Shown here: positions 7,498 to 15,016 of the stretch, one piece after another
How the letters are laid out: every line of letters begins with the position of its first letter
How positions within the stretch are numbered: the stretch's first letter is position 1
The notes under the pieces: generated by a model
What the model saw: only the letters and a program-made list of their open reading frames with translations
Database searches by the model: none
Told to the model about the DNA's origin: nothing
Assembly: GCF_019396345.1 (NCBI RefSeq)
Contig: NZ_JAHKRM010000003.1
Location: 124,001-188,000 of the forward strand
DNA length: 64,000 bases
Source: Nonomuraea guangzhouensis
GTDB taxonomy: Bacteria > Actinomycetota > Actinomycetes > Streptosporangiales > Streptosporangiaceae
Direction of reading: 5' to 3'
Position numbers and translations under genes: made by a program

Positions 7498-8160
7498 ATG
7501 CGTATTGGCATACTCGGGGCCGGGCAGATGGCCGAGGCGCTGGGATCGGGCTGGGCGCGGGCGGGGCACGAGGTGATGGTCGGCGCACGGTCGCCGGAGA
7601 AGGCGCGCAAGCTGGCCGAGGCGATCGGGTCGGGCGCCCGTGGCGGTGATCTGCGCGCCGCCGCGGCGCACGGCGAGGCGTTGCTGCTGGCCGTACCTGC
7701 CCTGTCGGTGGGCGGGATTCTCACCGAGGTCGGCGCGGCGGACGGCGCGTTGGCCGGTCGGACGCTGATCGACTGCACCAACGCCTACGAGCCTGACGCG
7801 TTCACCAACGCGCCGAACTCGTTCCTGCTGGCCGAGGCCGCGGTGGCTGAGCGGGTGGCCGGGCTGGCCCCTGGCGCGGGGGTTGTCAAGGCGTTCAACG
7901 TGTGTGCCGCGGAGGTATGGACCTCCCACGCGGGGCGCGGGCTGGGGGTGCCGCTGTGCGGCGACGATGAGCGGGCCGTGGAGGTGGTCGCCGGTCTGGT
8001 GAGCGATCTGGGGTTCGATCCGGTACGGGCAGGTGGGCTGAGTCGGGCGCGATACCTGGAGGCCGTGAGCGTGTTCGTGGTCGGCCTGTGGTTCGCCGGG
8101 TACGACGCCCGCCAGATGTTGCCGCCCCTTCAGGAGGCGTTCGCCCATTCTGACGCCTGA
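7498..8160 (+). CDS. NAD(P)-binding oxidoreductase (F420-dependent NADP reductase-like)
   Basis: A 220-residue Rossmann protein that starts MRIGILGAGQMAEALGSGWARAGHEVMVGARSP. The GxGxMA nucleotide loop and the following Gly-Ala-Arg segment suggest NADP(H). The pattern GRTLIDCTNAY and VVKAFNVCAAEVW matches the NADP oxidoreductase coenzyme F420-dependent (F420_oxidored) family. The substrate is unknown, and F420 use cannot be decided from sequence. It is controlled by the divergent HxlR in all likelihood. A GAGGAAGAGGGAAAG purine run provides the ribosome site. Confidence 0.85.
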   Translation: MRIGILGAGQMAEALGSGWARAGHEVMVGARSPEKARKLAEAIGSGARGGDLRAAAAHGEALLLAVPALSVGGILTEVGAADGALAGRTLIDCTNAYEPDAFTNAPNSFLLAEAAVAERVAGLAPGAGVVKAFNVCAAEVWTSHAGRGLGVPLCGDDERAVEVVAGLVSDLGFDPVRAGGLSRARYLEAVSVFVVGLWFAGYDARQMLPPLQEAFAHSDA

Positions 8161-8208
8161 CCTCGGCCCGCTGCAGAGCCATCGGGCCTGGCAGTCCATG
8201 GTGGGCTA

Positions 8209-8226
8209 CCGGGCCCGGAGGCCCGG
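8209..8226. terminator. Hairpin between convergent genes
   Basis: CCGGGCC (8209-8215) pairs with GGCCCGG (8220-8226) around a CGGA tetraloop. It lies between the reductase stop (8160) and the facing hydrolase stop (8229). There is no T-tract, as is common in high-GC actinomycetes. Confidence 0.5.
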
Positions 8227-8228
8227 GA

Positions 8229-9764
8229 TCAGCTCGGGATCGGGCTGCCCGCGCAGCCTCTGTCGATCCGGCCCGTCTCGAAGTAGCGCACCACGTCGGC
8301 GGCGCACTCAGGTATCCGGGTGGTGGACACGTGCACGTCGTCGGCGACCGTGTAGACGGTGCCGCCGATGGCGCGCCGCGTCTGCAGCGTCCAGTCGTAG
8401 ACGGACATGAACTCGTACAGATGCCCCGCCAGCACCAGCGACCCGCTGCCCCGCTTCAACGTGGCCTGCTGCACCGGCAGCGGCCAGCCGGAGCACATGA
8501 CAGCCAGTCCCCAGCCCCGGCCGGTCGCCGGGTGGCGCTTCACGAGCTGCTGGTAGTCACGCCATGCGGGGTCGAACCTGAGCCGGCTGCTGTCCTCGTT
8601 GCACGCGACCGCCATGTTCATCGTCATGTTCAGCATTTCCGGCGCACCGGGCACCGGCGCCCCCATCGGAGCGCCGAACATCTCCTTGACGGTGGGCGGG
8701 GCGGTGGTGCCCGTCGCCGTCCGCAGTTCGGCCAGCGCCTTGCCGGCCCGCGCCCACTCGGTCGAGTTGCGCCTGGCCAGGTCGGCGACGGCCGCGCCGT
8801 CGATGGGCCGCTGCAGGTCGGTGTAGGTCTTGGGGCTCTTGTCGTACGCGCTGACCAGTTTCACCACCTCCTCGCGCACCTGCCGGGCGGTCGTACCGAG
8901 GCCGTAGGTCTCATCGCGGCGGGCCAGCCAGGCGGCCATGCGTCCGAAGTCACGCTCGGCCGCCGCCGCGGCGCCCTCGAGGTGCTCGTCAAGACGGGTC
9001 CACGGCGGCGCCACGCTGTCCAGGAAGGCCCGTCCGGTGTGTTCGGGGAACAGGCTGCGGTACACCATCCCCAGATAGGTGCCCCAGGAGAAGCCGAGCA
9101 GGTTGAGCGAGGGCTCACCCAGTGCGGTCCGCACCAGGTCCAGGTCCTTGGCCACGTTCGTGGTGGTGAGCTGGCCGAGGAAGGCGGGGTCGGAGCGTCC
9201 GCACTTCTGGCCGGCGGCGACCTGGGCATCGTAGATCTTCCTGGCCGCCTCCTTGGTCAGCGTGCCCGGCTCCTGCGGGCCTCCTGGCTCGATGGGGCAG
9301 GCGACCTTGGCGCTGTACCCCACGCCGCGCGGGTCGAAGCCGATGATGTCGTATCGCTCGTTGAGCTTGGCCATCTCCTCGTTCCTGAGCGCGGAGCGCA
9401 GGATCGGGTCCAGGTATCCGCTGTTGCCCGGCCCTCCCGGTAAGACGGCGGTGGCGCCGAGCCGGTGCGCCTTGTCCGTGGCGGTCAGCCGGGTCACCGC
9501 GATGTCGATCTTCCGCCCACCGGGGTCGCGGTGGTTCAGCGGGACGCTGACCGTCCCGCACTCCAGGCGCTTCATCAGGGTACGGAAGTCCGGCACCCGC
9601 TCCTCCGCCACGCCCAGGCTCTTGATCACCTCATCGGAGTAGGCCGGGCAGGATTTCCACTGAACCGACGGCGGGCTGGTGGCACCCGCCGCGGAAGGCT
9701 GCGTCACCAGCCCTGCCAGAACCAGCGCCAACGCCAGCGCCGTGAGTGATGTTCGGTACGTCAT
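8229..9764 (-). CDS. Secreted alpha/beta hydrolase, tripeptidyl aminopeptidase-like
   Basis: A 511-residue exported serine hydrolase. Residues 1-25 are a Sec signal peptide (ALALALVLAGLVTQPSAAGA). The core shows the oxyanion region LPGGPGNSGY (108-117), DPRGVGYS (144-151) and the nucleophile elbow GFSWGTY with S226. A TAP C-terminal domain follows, with ECAADVVRYFETG near the end. This matches Streptomyces Tap and SlpD/SlpE-type proteases, which release tripeptides from the N-terminus of extracellular proteins. It stands alone with its own promoter region (9765-9911). Confidence 0.9.
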   Translation of the reverse strand: MTYRTSLTALALALVLAGLVTQPSAAGATSPPSVQWKSCPAYSDEVIKSLGVAEERVPDFRTLMKRLECGTVSVPLNHRDPGGRKIDIAVTRLTATDKAHRLGATAVLPGGPGNSGYLDPILRSALRNEEMAKLNERYDIIGFDPRGVGYSAKVACPIEPGGPQEPGTLTKEAARKIYDAQVAAGQKCGRSDPAFLGQLTTTNVAKDLDLVRTALGEPSLNLLGFSWGTYLGMVYRSLFPEHTGRAFLDSVAPPWTRLDEHLEGAAAAAERDFGRMAAWLARRDETYGLGTTARQVREEVVKLVSAYDKSPKTYTDLQRPIDGAAVADLARRNSTEWARAGKALAELRTATGTTAPPTVKEMFGAPMGAPVPGAPEMLNMTMNMAVACNEDSSRLRFDPAWRDYQQLVKRHPATGRGWGLAVMCSGWPLPVQQATLKRGSGSLVLAGHLYEFMSVYDWTLQTRRAIGGTVYTVADDVHVSTTRIPECAADVVRYFETGRIDRGCAGSPIPS

Positions 9765-9911
9765 GCGGGACAGGTGTAACGCAGCGGCGGTTTCCTCACC
9801 GTTTCCAAAGCCGCTGGGTGCGGCTCGTTTCGAGTGAGGTGGGTCAGATCGTCATGCCCGTCGGTCGGTGAATCGGTTGAGACCCGGTCGGCCGCGCGCT
9901 GGCAGGGTCAG

Positions 9912-10313
9912 CTAGCCAGGAAACCGTTGCAGGGGAGACTTGTCCCCGACGAGCCACAGGTGGCCGAACGGGTCGACGAAGCCTCCTTGCCGGTGAACGC
10001 CCCATGGCGCCTGATGGTCGCGGATCTCGTCGATGCTGCCGTCCGCGCCGGCTGCCACGGCACGTTCGATGAATCCGTCAGGGTCGTCGGTGAAGACCTC
10101 GACTCGCACGGTCCTGGTGCCGGCTATGGCCGGAGCGTTCCAGCCGTTGTTCTCGGGCTCGCCCACGAAAACCGGGGCACCGGCGATGCTCAGCCCGGCG
10201 ACGCCGCCAAGGTTCCACAGTTCCGTCGCGCCGAGTGCACGTTTGTACCAGTCAACAGCGGCAGGTGCGTCCTGGACCGCGAGCATGAGCGAGATATGCA
10301 CATCCGGTGTCAT
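9912..10313 (-). CDS. VOC-family (glyoxalase/bleomycin-resistance fold) protein
   Basis: A 133-residue single-module vicinal-oxygen-chelate protein. It opens VHISLMLAVQDAPAAVDWYKRALGATEL and ends FVDPFGHLWLVGDK, the two typical beta-alpha-beta halves of a VOC module, in the PhnB-like subgroup. The C-terminal DPFGHLW motif supplies the usual metal-face residues, though the N-terminal metal ligand is not certain. Function (dioxygenase, isomerase or binding protein) is unresolved. The 170 bp between it and the next gene show nothing notable. Confidence 0.85.
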   Translation of the reverse strand: MTPDVHISLMLAVQDAPAAVDWYKRALGATELWNLGGVAGLSIAGAPVFVGEPENNGWNAPAIAGTRTVRVEVFTDDPDGFIERAVAAGADGSIDEIRDHQAPWGVHRQGGFVDPFGHLWLVGDKSPLQRFPG

Positions 10314-10485
10314 CCCAGCCCTCCCGCCGCGCCAGTTCCTCCAGCAACGAACCCACCCTCACCACCGCCTTACACGGCTGCACCCATGGTAGAAGGTGGC
10401 ACCCCAATCGACCAGTCATGACCACAAAAGCCCAGCTCAGGCTCTTACTGAGGAAGAGTCACACCCAAAGCCGTTTCCAGAGCGG

Positions 10486-11043
10486 TCAGGAGGCCGCTTC
10501 GATGACGCCGTGGATGGCCCGGGAGACACGCTCGGCGGCCGTGCCGGGATCGGGCCGTCCGGCGTCCAGCCACGCGATCACCCCTTCGATGGCCACCGCG
10601 AACACCAGCCGCGCCGCCCAGTCCGCCCACTGCCGGTCGGCGATCCTGGCGGCCAGATGCTCGCGGGCGATCTGGACGGACTCCCTGGAGAAGTCGTCGA
10701 CGAGGTCACGGAACTCCGGCTCGCGGGCCGCGTACCGGAACAGCAGCCTGAACCCGTCGGGGTCCGCCTCGGCCGCCCGCATGAGCGCCGGGATCGTCCG
10801 GTCGGTGAAGCCCGCGTCCCCCACCCGCTGGGCGAGATGCGCGCACGCCCGGTCGAGCACCGCCCGATAGAGATCGGTCTTCGACTCGAAGTGCCGGTAG
10901 AGGATCACCCGGCTCACGCCGGCCTCGGCGGCCACGTCGTCGAGGCCGGTGGCCGTGTAGCCGCTGCCCGCGAAGGCGCGCGTCGCGGCGTCGAGGATCT
11001 GCTCCCGGCGCTCGGCTCGGGGCATCCGCCGGACGGTTTCCAT
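10486..11043 (-). CDS. TetR/AcrR family transcriptional regulator
   Basis: A 185-residue TetR protein. The DNA-binding part reads RAERREQILDAATRAFAGSGYTATGLDDVAAEAGVSRVILYRHFESKTDLY (about residues 9-60). The C-terminal ligand domain has EPEFRDLVDDFSRE. The ATG at 11043 has GAGGAG 8-9 bases upstream. It is divergent from a cytochrome P450 gene, with an elaborate double palindrome in the gap, so it almost certainly represses that gene and itself. The ligand may be the P450 substrate. Confidence 0.9.
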   Translation of the reverse strand: METVRRMPRAERREQILDAATRAFAGSGYTATGLDDVAAEAGVSRVILYRHFESKTDLYRAVLDRACAHLAQRVGDAGFTDRTIPALMRAAEADPDGFRLLFRYAAREPEFRDLVDDFSRESVQIAREHLAARIADRQWADWAARLVFAVAIEGVIAWLDAGRPDPGTAAERVSRAIHGVIEAAS

Positions 11044-11055
11044 GCGCGCGCTCCT

Positions 11056-11107
11056 CTTGTTTACTCTCCAGTCTACAAATACCGTTGTACACATGCCAGT
11101 AAACAAG
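11056..11107. promoter_or_regulatory. Double (nested) palindromic operator, TetR/P450 intergenic
   Basis: CTTGTTTACT (11056-11065), 5 bases, GTCTACAA (11071-11078), 6 bases, TTGTACAC (11085-11092), 5 bases, AGTAAACAAG (11098-11107). The outer arms are a perfect 10-bp inverted repeat, and the inner arms match at 7 of 8. Equivalently there are two side-by-side 22-bp sites, each built of TTGTnnAC half-sites. The right-hand site covers the P450 start codon at 11093. Confidence 0.7.
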
Positions 11108-12268
11108 CTTCCCTTCGACCAGCCCGAGCTCCTCCGGCCGGCGCCGCTGTTGCGCGCGCTCCAGGCCGAGGGGCCGGTGCATCGCGTTCACACGCAGACG
11201 GGCGACGATGCCTGGCTGGTGACGGGCTATGAGGAGGTACGCCGCCTGCTCGACGACGACCGGCTCGGCCGCTCGCACCCCCAGCCGGAGCAGGCCGCGC
11301 GCATCGGCGAGTCCGCGCTGTTCGGTGGCCCGATGGGTGAGTTCGACACCGAGCGCGAGGACCACACCAGGATGCGGTCGGTGCTCCAGCCGCACTTCAC
11401 GCCGAAACGCATGCGGGCGTTCCGCCCACGCGTGGAGGAACTGACCACCCAGCTGCTCGACGAACTGGAGCGCCAGGGCTCGCCGGCCGATCTCCACCAG
11501 GCGCTGGCGCTGCCGCTGCCGATCCTGGTCATCTGCGAGCTGCTCGGCGTGCCGTACGAGGATCGCGACCAGTTCCGCGCCTGGTCGGAGGCGGCGGGCA
11601 ACACCGCCGACAATGCCCGCTCGATGCGGGGACTGGCCGACCTGTACGAGTACGGCAAACGCATGGTCGCCCTCAAGCGCCACGAACCGGGCGACGACGT
11701 GATCACCCGGCTCACCGAGCTGCCCGACACGGACGACGACGAGATCGCGAGGCGGGCCATGGGCCTGCTGTTCGCCGGGCACGAGACCACGGTCGTGCAG
11801 ATCGGCATGGGCGCGCTGTTCCTGCTGGCCAACTCCGGGCAATGGGAGGCCCTGCTGGCCGAGCCCGACCTGCTCACCGGGGCGATCGAAGAGATCATGC
11901 GGACGCCCATGGTGAACGGCACCGGCGGCATCCCCCGATACGCCCGCGTCGATCTGGCGGTCGGCGATGCCCTGGTCAAGGCGGGCGACCTGGTCCTGCT
12001 GCACATCGGCATGGCCAACCACGACGAGAAGGTGTTCGCGGACCCGGAGCGCTTCGACGTCACCCGGCAGGCGGCGGGTCACGTCTCGTTCGGGTACGGC
12101 GCTCGCTACTGCATCGGGGCGCCGCTCGCCCGGATCGAGCTGCAGGCGGTGTTCGCCCAGCTCATCCCGCGTTTTCCGGGGATGCGGCTGGCGGTGCCCG
12201 TCGAGGAGCTCCGGCTGCGCGCCGACTCCTTGACCTCGGGCCTCGTCTCGCTGCCCGTGAAGTGGTGA
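11093..12268 (+). CDS. Cytochrome P450
   Basis: A 391-residue soluble class I bacterial P450. Visible motifs are the I-helix oxygen-binding AGHETT (228-233), the ExxR pair E267-R270, and the heme loop FGYGARYCIG with the axial thiolate C340. The ATG at 11093 has no Shine-Dalgarno and lies within the operator; a TACAAA -10-like element at 11074-11079 would give a leader of only a few bases. No ferredoxin or reductase gene is adjacent, so it relies on partners elsewhere. The substrate is unknown; control by the divergent TetR suggests inducible oxidation of a specific compound. Confidence 0.95.
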   Translation: MPVNKLPFDQPELLRPAPLLRALQAEGPVHRVHTQTGDDAWLVTGYEEVRRLLDDDRLGRSHPQPEQAARIGESALFGGPMGEFDTEREDHTRMRSVLQPHFTPKRMRAFRPRVEELTTQLLDELERQGSPADLHQALALPLPILVICELLGVPYEDRDQFRAWSEAAGNTADNARSMRGLADLYEYGKRMVALKRHEPGDDVITRLTELPDTDDDEIARRAMGLLFAGHETTVVQIGMGALFLLANSGQWEALLAEPDLLTGAIEEIMRTPMVNGTGGIPRYARVDLAVGDALVKAGDLVLLHIGMANHDEKVFADPERFDVTRQAAGHVSFGYGARYCIGAPLARIELQAVFAQLIPRFPGMRLAVPVEELRLRADSLTSGLVSLPVKW

Positions 12269-12278
12269 CTGCGTGGGA

Positions 12279-12818
12279 TCAGGTATCTGAGGGGATGCGT
12301 TCGAGCAGGCTCTGCATGTCGTCGGCGTGCTCCTCCTCCTTGGCGAGCAGCTCCTCGAACACGCGGCGGGTGGTGATGTCCTTGTCGCCCAGCCACTGGA
12401 TGATCTCGGTATAGCTGGCCACGGCGACCCGTTCGGCGACCAGGTCTTCCTTGATCATGTCGATCAGCCCGCGGCTCTCGTCGTACTGGGAGTGGGCGCG
12501 GGAGCTCAGTGTGTCGGGGTTGAAGTCGGGTTCGCCGCCGAGCTGCACGATCCTGGACGCGAGCTTGTCGGCGTGCTCCTGCTCCTCGGCCGCGTGCTCC
12601 AGGAACTCCTGCGCCACGGACTCCGACTGCAGCCCGGAGGCGGTGTAGTGGTGCCGCTTGTAGCGGAGCACGCACACGAGCTCGGTGGCGAGGGCTTCGT
12701 TGCAGACCTGGATCACGCGCTCCAGGTCGGCACCGTAGGCGTCGGTGATCGGCCCCTTGCCGATCTCCGCCCTGGCACGCTCGCGGATGGTCTTGATGTC
12801 GGTCAGGAACTCAGCCAT
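12279..12818 (-). CDS. Ferritin-like diiron protein (bacterioferritin-type)
   Basis: A 179-residue four-helix ferritin-like protein. Iron ligands are expected in CNEALATELVCVLRYKRHHY, EFLEHAAEEQEHADKLASRI, VAVASYTEIIQWL and ELLAKEEEHADDMQSLL, with two characteristic ExxH motifs (EQEH, EEEH). The ATG at 12818 gives MAEFLTDIK with AGGGG upstream. It probably oxidises and stores iron or detoxifies peroxide in the cytoplasm. It lies convergent to the P450 gene (10-bp gap), and no regulator is adjacent. Confidence 0.85.
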   Translation of the reverse strand: MAEFLTDIKTIRERARAEIGKGPITDAYGADLERVIQVCNEALATELVCVLRYKRHHYTASGLQSESVAQEFLEHAAEEQEHADKLASRIVQLGGEPDFNPDTLSSRAHSQYDESRGLIDMIKEDLVAERVAVASYTEIIQWLGDKDITTRRVFEELLAKEEEHADDMQSLLERIPSDT

Positions 12819-12874
12819 GGCGCCCCTATGCCCACTCACTTGGCGACGACGCCATTTCACCCGCAAAAGTGCGG

Positions 12875-13321
12875 TCAGGCCTCACCGTTGGCGAGCCTGG
12901 TGATGGTGTCCGCGACCCGCCGCTGCCTGGTCTCGGCCTTCTTGGCGCCCTCGACCTGCAGGACATAACGGAGTTTGCGCGAGTACGACAGCCCGTCGAA
13001 GAAGCGCTTGGCCTCGGGAGCGCCGTCGAGCGCCGCGGCCAGGTCGGCGGGCACCGCCACCTCGCGCGGCGCGGTGTCGAGCTCCAGCGCGACCTCCACC
13101 TCGTCACCGGCGGCCACACCCGCGCCCTGCCGATGCTCGGCGCTGATCGGCAGCATGTGCCGGCCGCCCATGGAGGCGACCGTGCTGCGGTACTCATACC
13201 CGTTGATCGTGACGTTGACGGCGGGCCGCTTGCTCCCGCCGAGTCCCTCGACCACGTCGGCGGGGACCTCGATGCCCGTGGCGGTCTTGCCGTTCAGTTG
13301 GACGACGGCGCGGAATCTCAT
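12875..13321 (-). CDS. YdeI/OmpD-associated family protein with DUF1905 domain
   Basis: A 148-residue protein. The N-terminal half (MRFRAVVQLNGKTATGIEVPADVVEGLGG, then YRSTVASMGGRHMLPISAEHRQGAG) is the DUF1905 beta domain. The C-terminal half (VPADLAAALDGAPEAKRFFDGLSYSRKLRYV) is the YdeI-type Omdp helical domain. Function is unknown. It overlaps the preceding hydrolase by 4 bases (ATGA) and is therefore co-expressed with it under the shared operator at 14127-14147. Confidence 0.85.
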   Translation of the reverse strand: MRFRAVVQLNGKTATGIEVPADVVEGLGGSKRPAVNVTINGYEYRSTVASMGGRHMLPISAEHRQGAGVAAGDEVEVALELDTAPREVAVPADLAAALDGAPEAKRFFDGLSYSRKLRYVLQVEGAKKAETRQRRVADTITRLANGEA

Positions 13322-14112
13322 CGGAAGAACCCTTCCAGAACCGGTGCCAGGGCCGTGGCCTTGACGATGTGCGTCTGGCCGTCGAGCGTGCGGTGCTCGG
13401 CGTTGGGCAGCACGCCGGCCCAGGCCCGCATGCCGTTGCGCATCCACGCCGGGCTCTTGCCGCCGTCGATCACCAGGGTCGGGATCTTGACCGAGGCCCA
13501 GGGGGCGGCGGGCAGTGGCTTGCCGCGCTCGTAGTCGGCCACGAACGCGACGTCGTAGGCGAGCGTGTGGATGATGGCCTTCATGCCGGACCAGGCGGGC
13601 ATGAAGCGCATCATGAAGACGATCGCGCCGGGCAGGTTGACGCCCTCGCGCATGAAGTAACTGATCGCCTGGCCTCGGCGGCCGGTGGCCACCATCTCGT
13701 CGATCTGCTGCACATAGTCGTCCGGGATCGGCGGCCGGGTGTCGTCGACCACGAACGGCGCCTCGTAGACGGCCACCTTCGACACCGGCAGCCCGCTCTC
13801 GACGGCCGCCATGGCCAGCGCCGCGCCCGACGAGATGCCGTACAGGAAGGCGGTGCCGCCCGCCTGCTCCACCAGCGCGGCGAGGTCCTCGATCTCGCGC
13901 TCGGGGGCGAACGGCGCGGTGTCGCCGCTGGCGCCACGGCCACGGCGGTCGTAGGTGTAGACGGTGAAGCTGCGGGCCAGCTCCTTGGCCAGCGCAGGGT
14001 TCGGCCCGGCCGCGCGGTGGCAGAGCGCGCCGTCGACGAGGATGACCGCCGGACCCTGGCCGATGCGGTCATAGGCGATCTGGGTGCCGTCTTTGGAAGT
14101 GACCTTGTCCAT
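13318..14112 (-). CDS. Alpha/beta hydrolase
   Basis: A 264-residue cytoplasmic alpha/beta hydrolase opening with SKDGTQIAYDRIGQGPAVILVDGA. The nucleophile elbow is YGISSG with S94; the catalytic His is probably in DGQTHIVKA near the C-terminus. The oxyanion HG motif is replaced by DG (VDGALCH), seen in some esterases. The ATG at 14112 has no ribosome site. A TTGACA -35 (14147-14142), a 17-base spacer and a weak GAGTCT -10 place the transcription start close to this ATG, suggesting a leaderless message. It is divergent from the MmyB-type regulator and overlaps the YdeI-like gene. Confidence 0.88.
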   Translation of the reverse strand: MDKVTSKDGTQIAYDRIGQGPAVILVDGALCHRAAGPNPALAKELARSFTVYTYDRRGRGASGDTAPFAPEREIEDLAALVEQAGGTAFLYGISSGAALAMAAVESGLPVSKVAVYEAPFVVDDTRPPIPDDYVQQIDEMVATGRRGQAISYFMREGVNLPGAIVFMMRFMPAWSGMKAIIHTLAYDVAFVADYERGKPLPAAPWASVKIPTLVIDGGKSPAWMRNGMRAWAGVLPNAEHRTLDGQTHIVKATALAPVLEGFFR

Positions 14113-14126
14113 GGTCGCAGACTCTC

Positions 14127-14147
14127 ACCGACAATTAAATTTGTCAA
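14127..14147 (-). promoter_or_regulatory. Shared operator/promoter between hydrolase operon and MmyB-type regulator
   Basis: ACCGACAAT - 2 bases - AATTTGTCAA, an interrupted inverted repeat. Its reverse complement matches the motif at 6144-6164 at 19 of 21 positions, and both carry TTGACA in the same place relative to the downstream gene. It lies 15 bp from the hydrolase start and 23 bp from the regulator start. Confidence 0.65.
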
Positions 14148-14170
14148 GAGACGTCGCTTATGGTGAGTTG

Positions 14171-15016
14171 GTGACTGCCAGTCAACGCCGCCGTGACCAG
14201 CTCAAAGAGTTCCTGCGTGCCAAGCGGGAGGCCCTCACACCCACCGACGTCGGCATGCCTGCCGCGGGTCGCCGCCGCACTCCCGGACTGCGCAGGGAAG
14301 AGGTGGCCGTGCTCGCCGGTGTCGGGGTGTCCTGGTACACCTGGCTGGAGCAGGGACGCGACATCAAGGTCTCCGACGCCGTGCTGGACGCGGTCGCCCG
14401 CGCGCTGCGGCTCGACGAGGCGGAGCGCACGCACCTGTACGTGCTCGCCGGGCTCAATCCGCCGGACCCCGCGGGCCGGCCGGGCGAGCCGTTGAGCGAC
14501 CAGCTCCGCGGGGTGCTGGACGCCTGGATGCCCAACCCGGCGCACGTGCTGGACCGGCACTACAGCCTGGTGGCGATGAACGACGCCGCCAGGTGGGTGT
14601 TCGGCTATGACGACGATGTCCGCAACTGCATGGTGGCCTTCTTCACCCACCCGACCTATCGCGGCAGGTTCACCGAATGGCACGAGTTCGCCCCGGACAT
14701 GGTGGCCGACTTCCGCGCCGGCGCGGTCCGGTATCCCGACGATCCGGTCTTCGAGCGGATCGCCGAAGAGCTGTGCACGGCCAGTCCGGAGTTCGCCGAG
14801 CTGTGGGCGCGGCCGGATGTCCGTTCCCGCTCCCAGGGCATCAAGGCGATCACGCACCCCGAAGCCGGGGACCTCACCTTCGAGTATTCGCTGTTCCGGT
14901 TGCCGGATCGCGCGGACCTCAACGTGGTGCTCCACACGCCGCACCCCGACACCGACACCAAGGAGAAGGTGGAGAGCGTCTTGAATTCTCTGTGGTTCCC
15001 TGAAGGAATCAGGTAA
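14171..15016 (+). CDS. XRE regulator with MmyB-like ligand-binding domain
   Basis: A 281-residue regulator. The N-terminal helix-turn-helix (about 30-75) reads GLRREEVAVLAGVGVSWYTWLEQGRDIKVSD. The rest (about 100-275) is the MmyB-like PAS-type domain with RHYSLVAMNDAARWVFGYD, FTEWHEFAPDMVADFRA and YSLFRLPDRADLNVVLHTP, a fold that in related proteins binds fatty-acid-like ligands. The GTG at 14171 is chosen, since longer readings cross the operator. This family is often divergent from the enzyme it controls, so it is the likely binder of the 14127-14147 site and of the related site at 6144. Confidence 0.9.
   Translation: MTASQRRRDQLKEFLRAKREALTPTDVGMPAAGRRRTPGLRREEVAVLAGVGVSWYTWLEQGRDIKVSDAVLDAVARALRLDEAERTHLYVLAGLNPPDPAGRPGEPLSDQLRGVLDAWMPNPAHVLDRHYSLVAMNDAARWVFGYDDDVRNCMVAFFTHPTYRGRFTEWHEFAPDMVADFRAGAVRYPDDPVFERIAEELCTASPEFAELWARPDVRSRSQGIKAITHPEAGDLTFEYSLFRLPDRADLNVVLHTPHPDTDTKEKVESVLNSLWFPEGIR

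Noticed and set aside
11042..11092. Upstream start adding 17 residues to the P450
   Set aside because: It would begin on the start codon of the divergent TetR gene and read through the operator.
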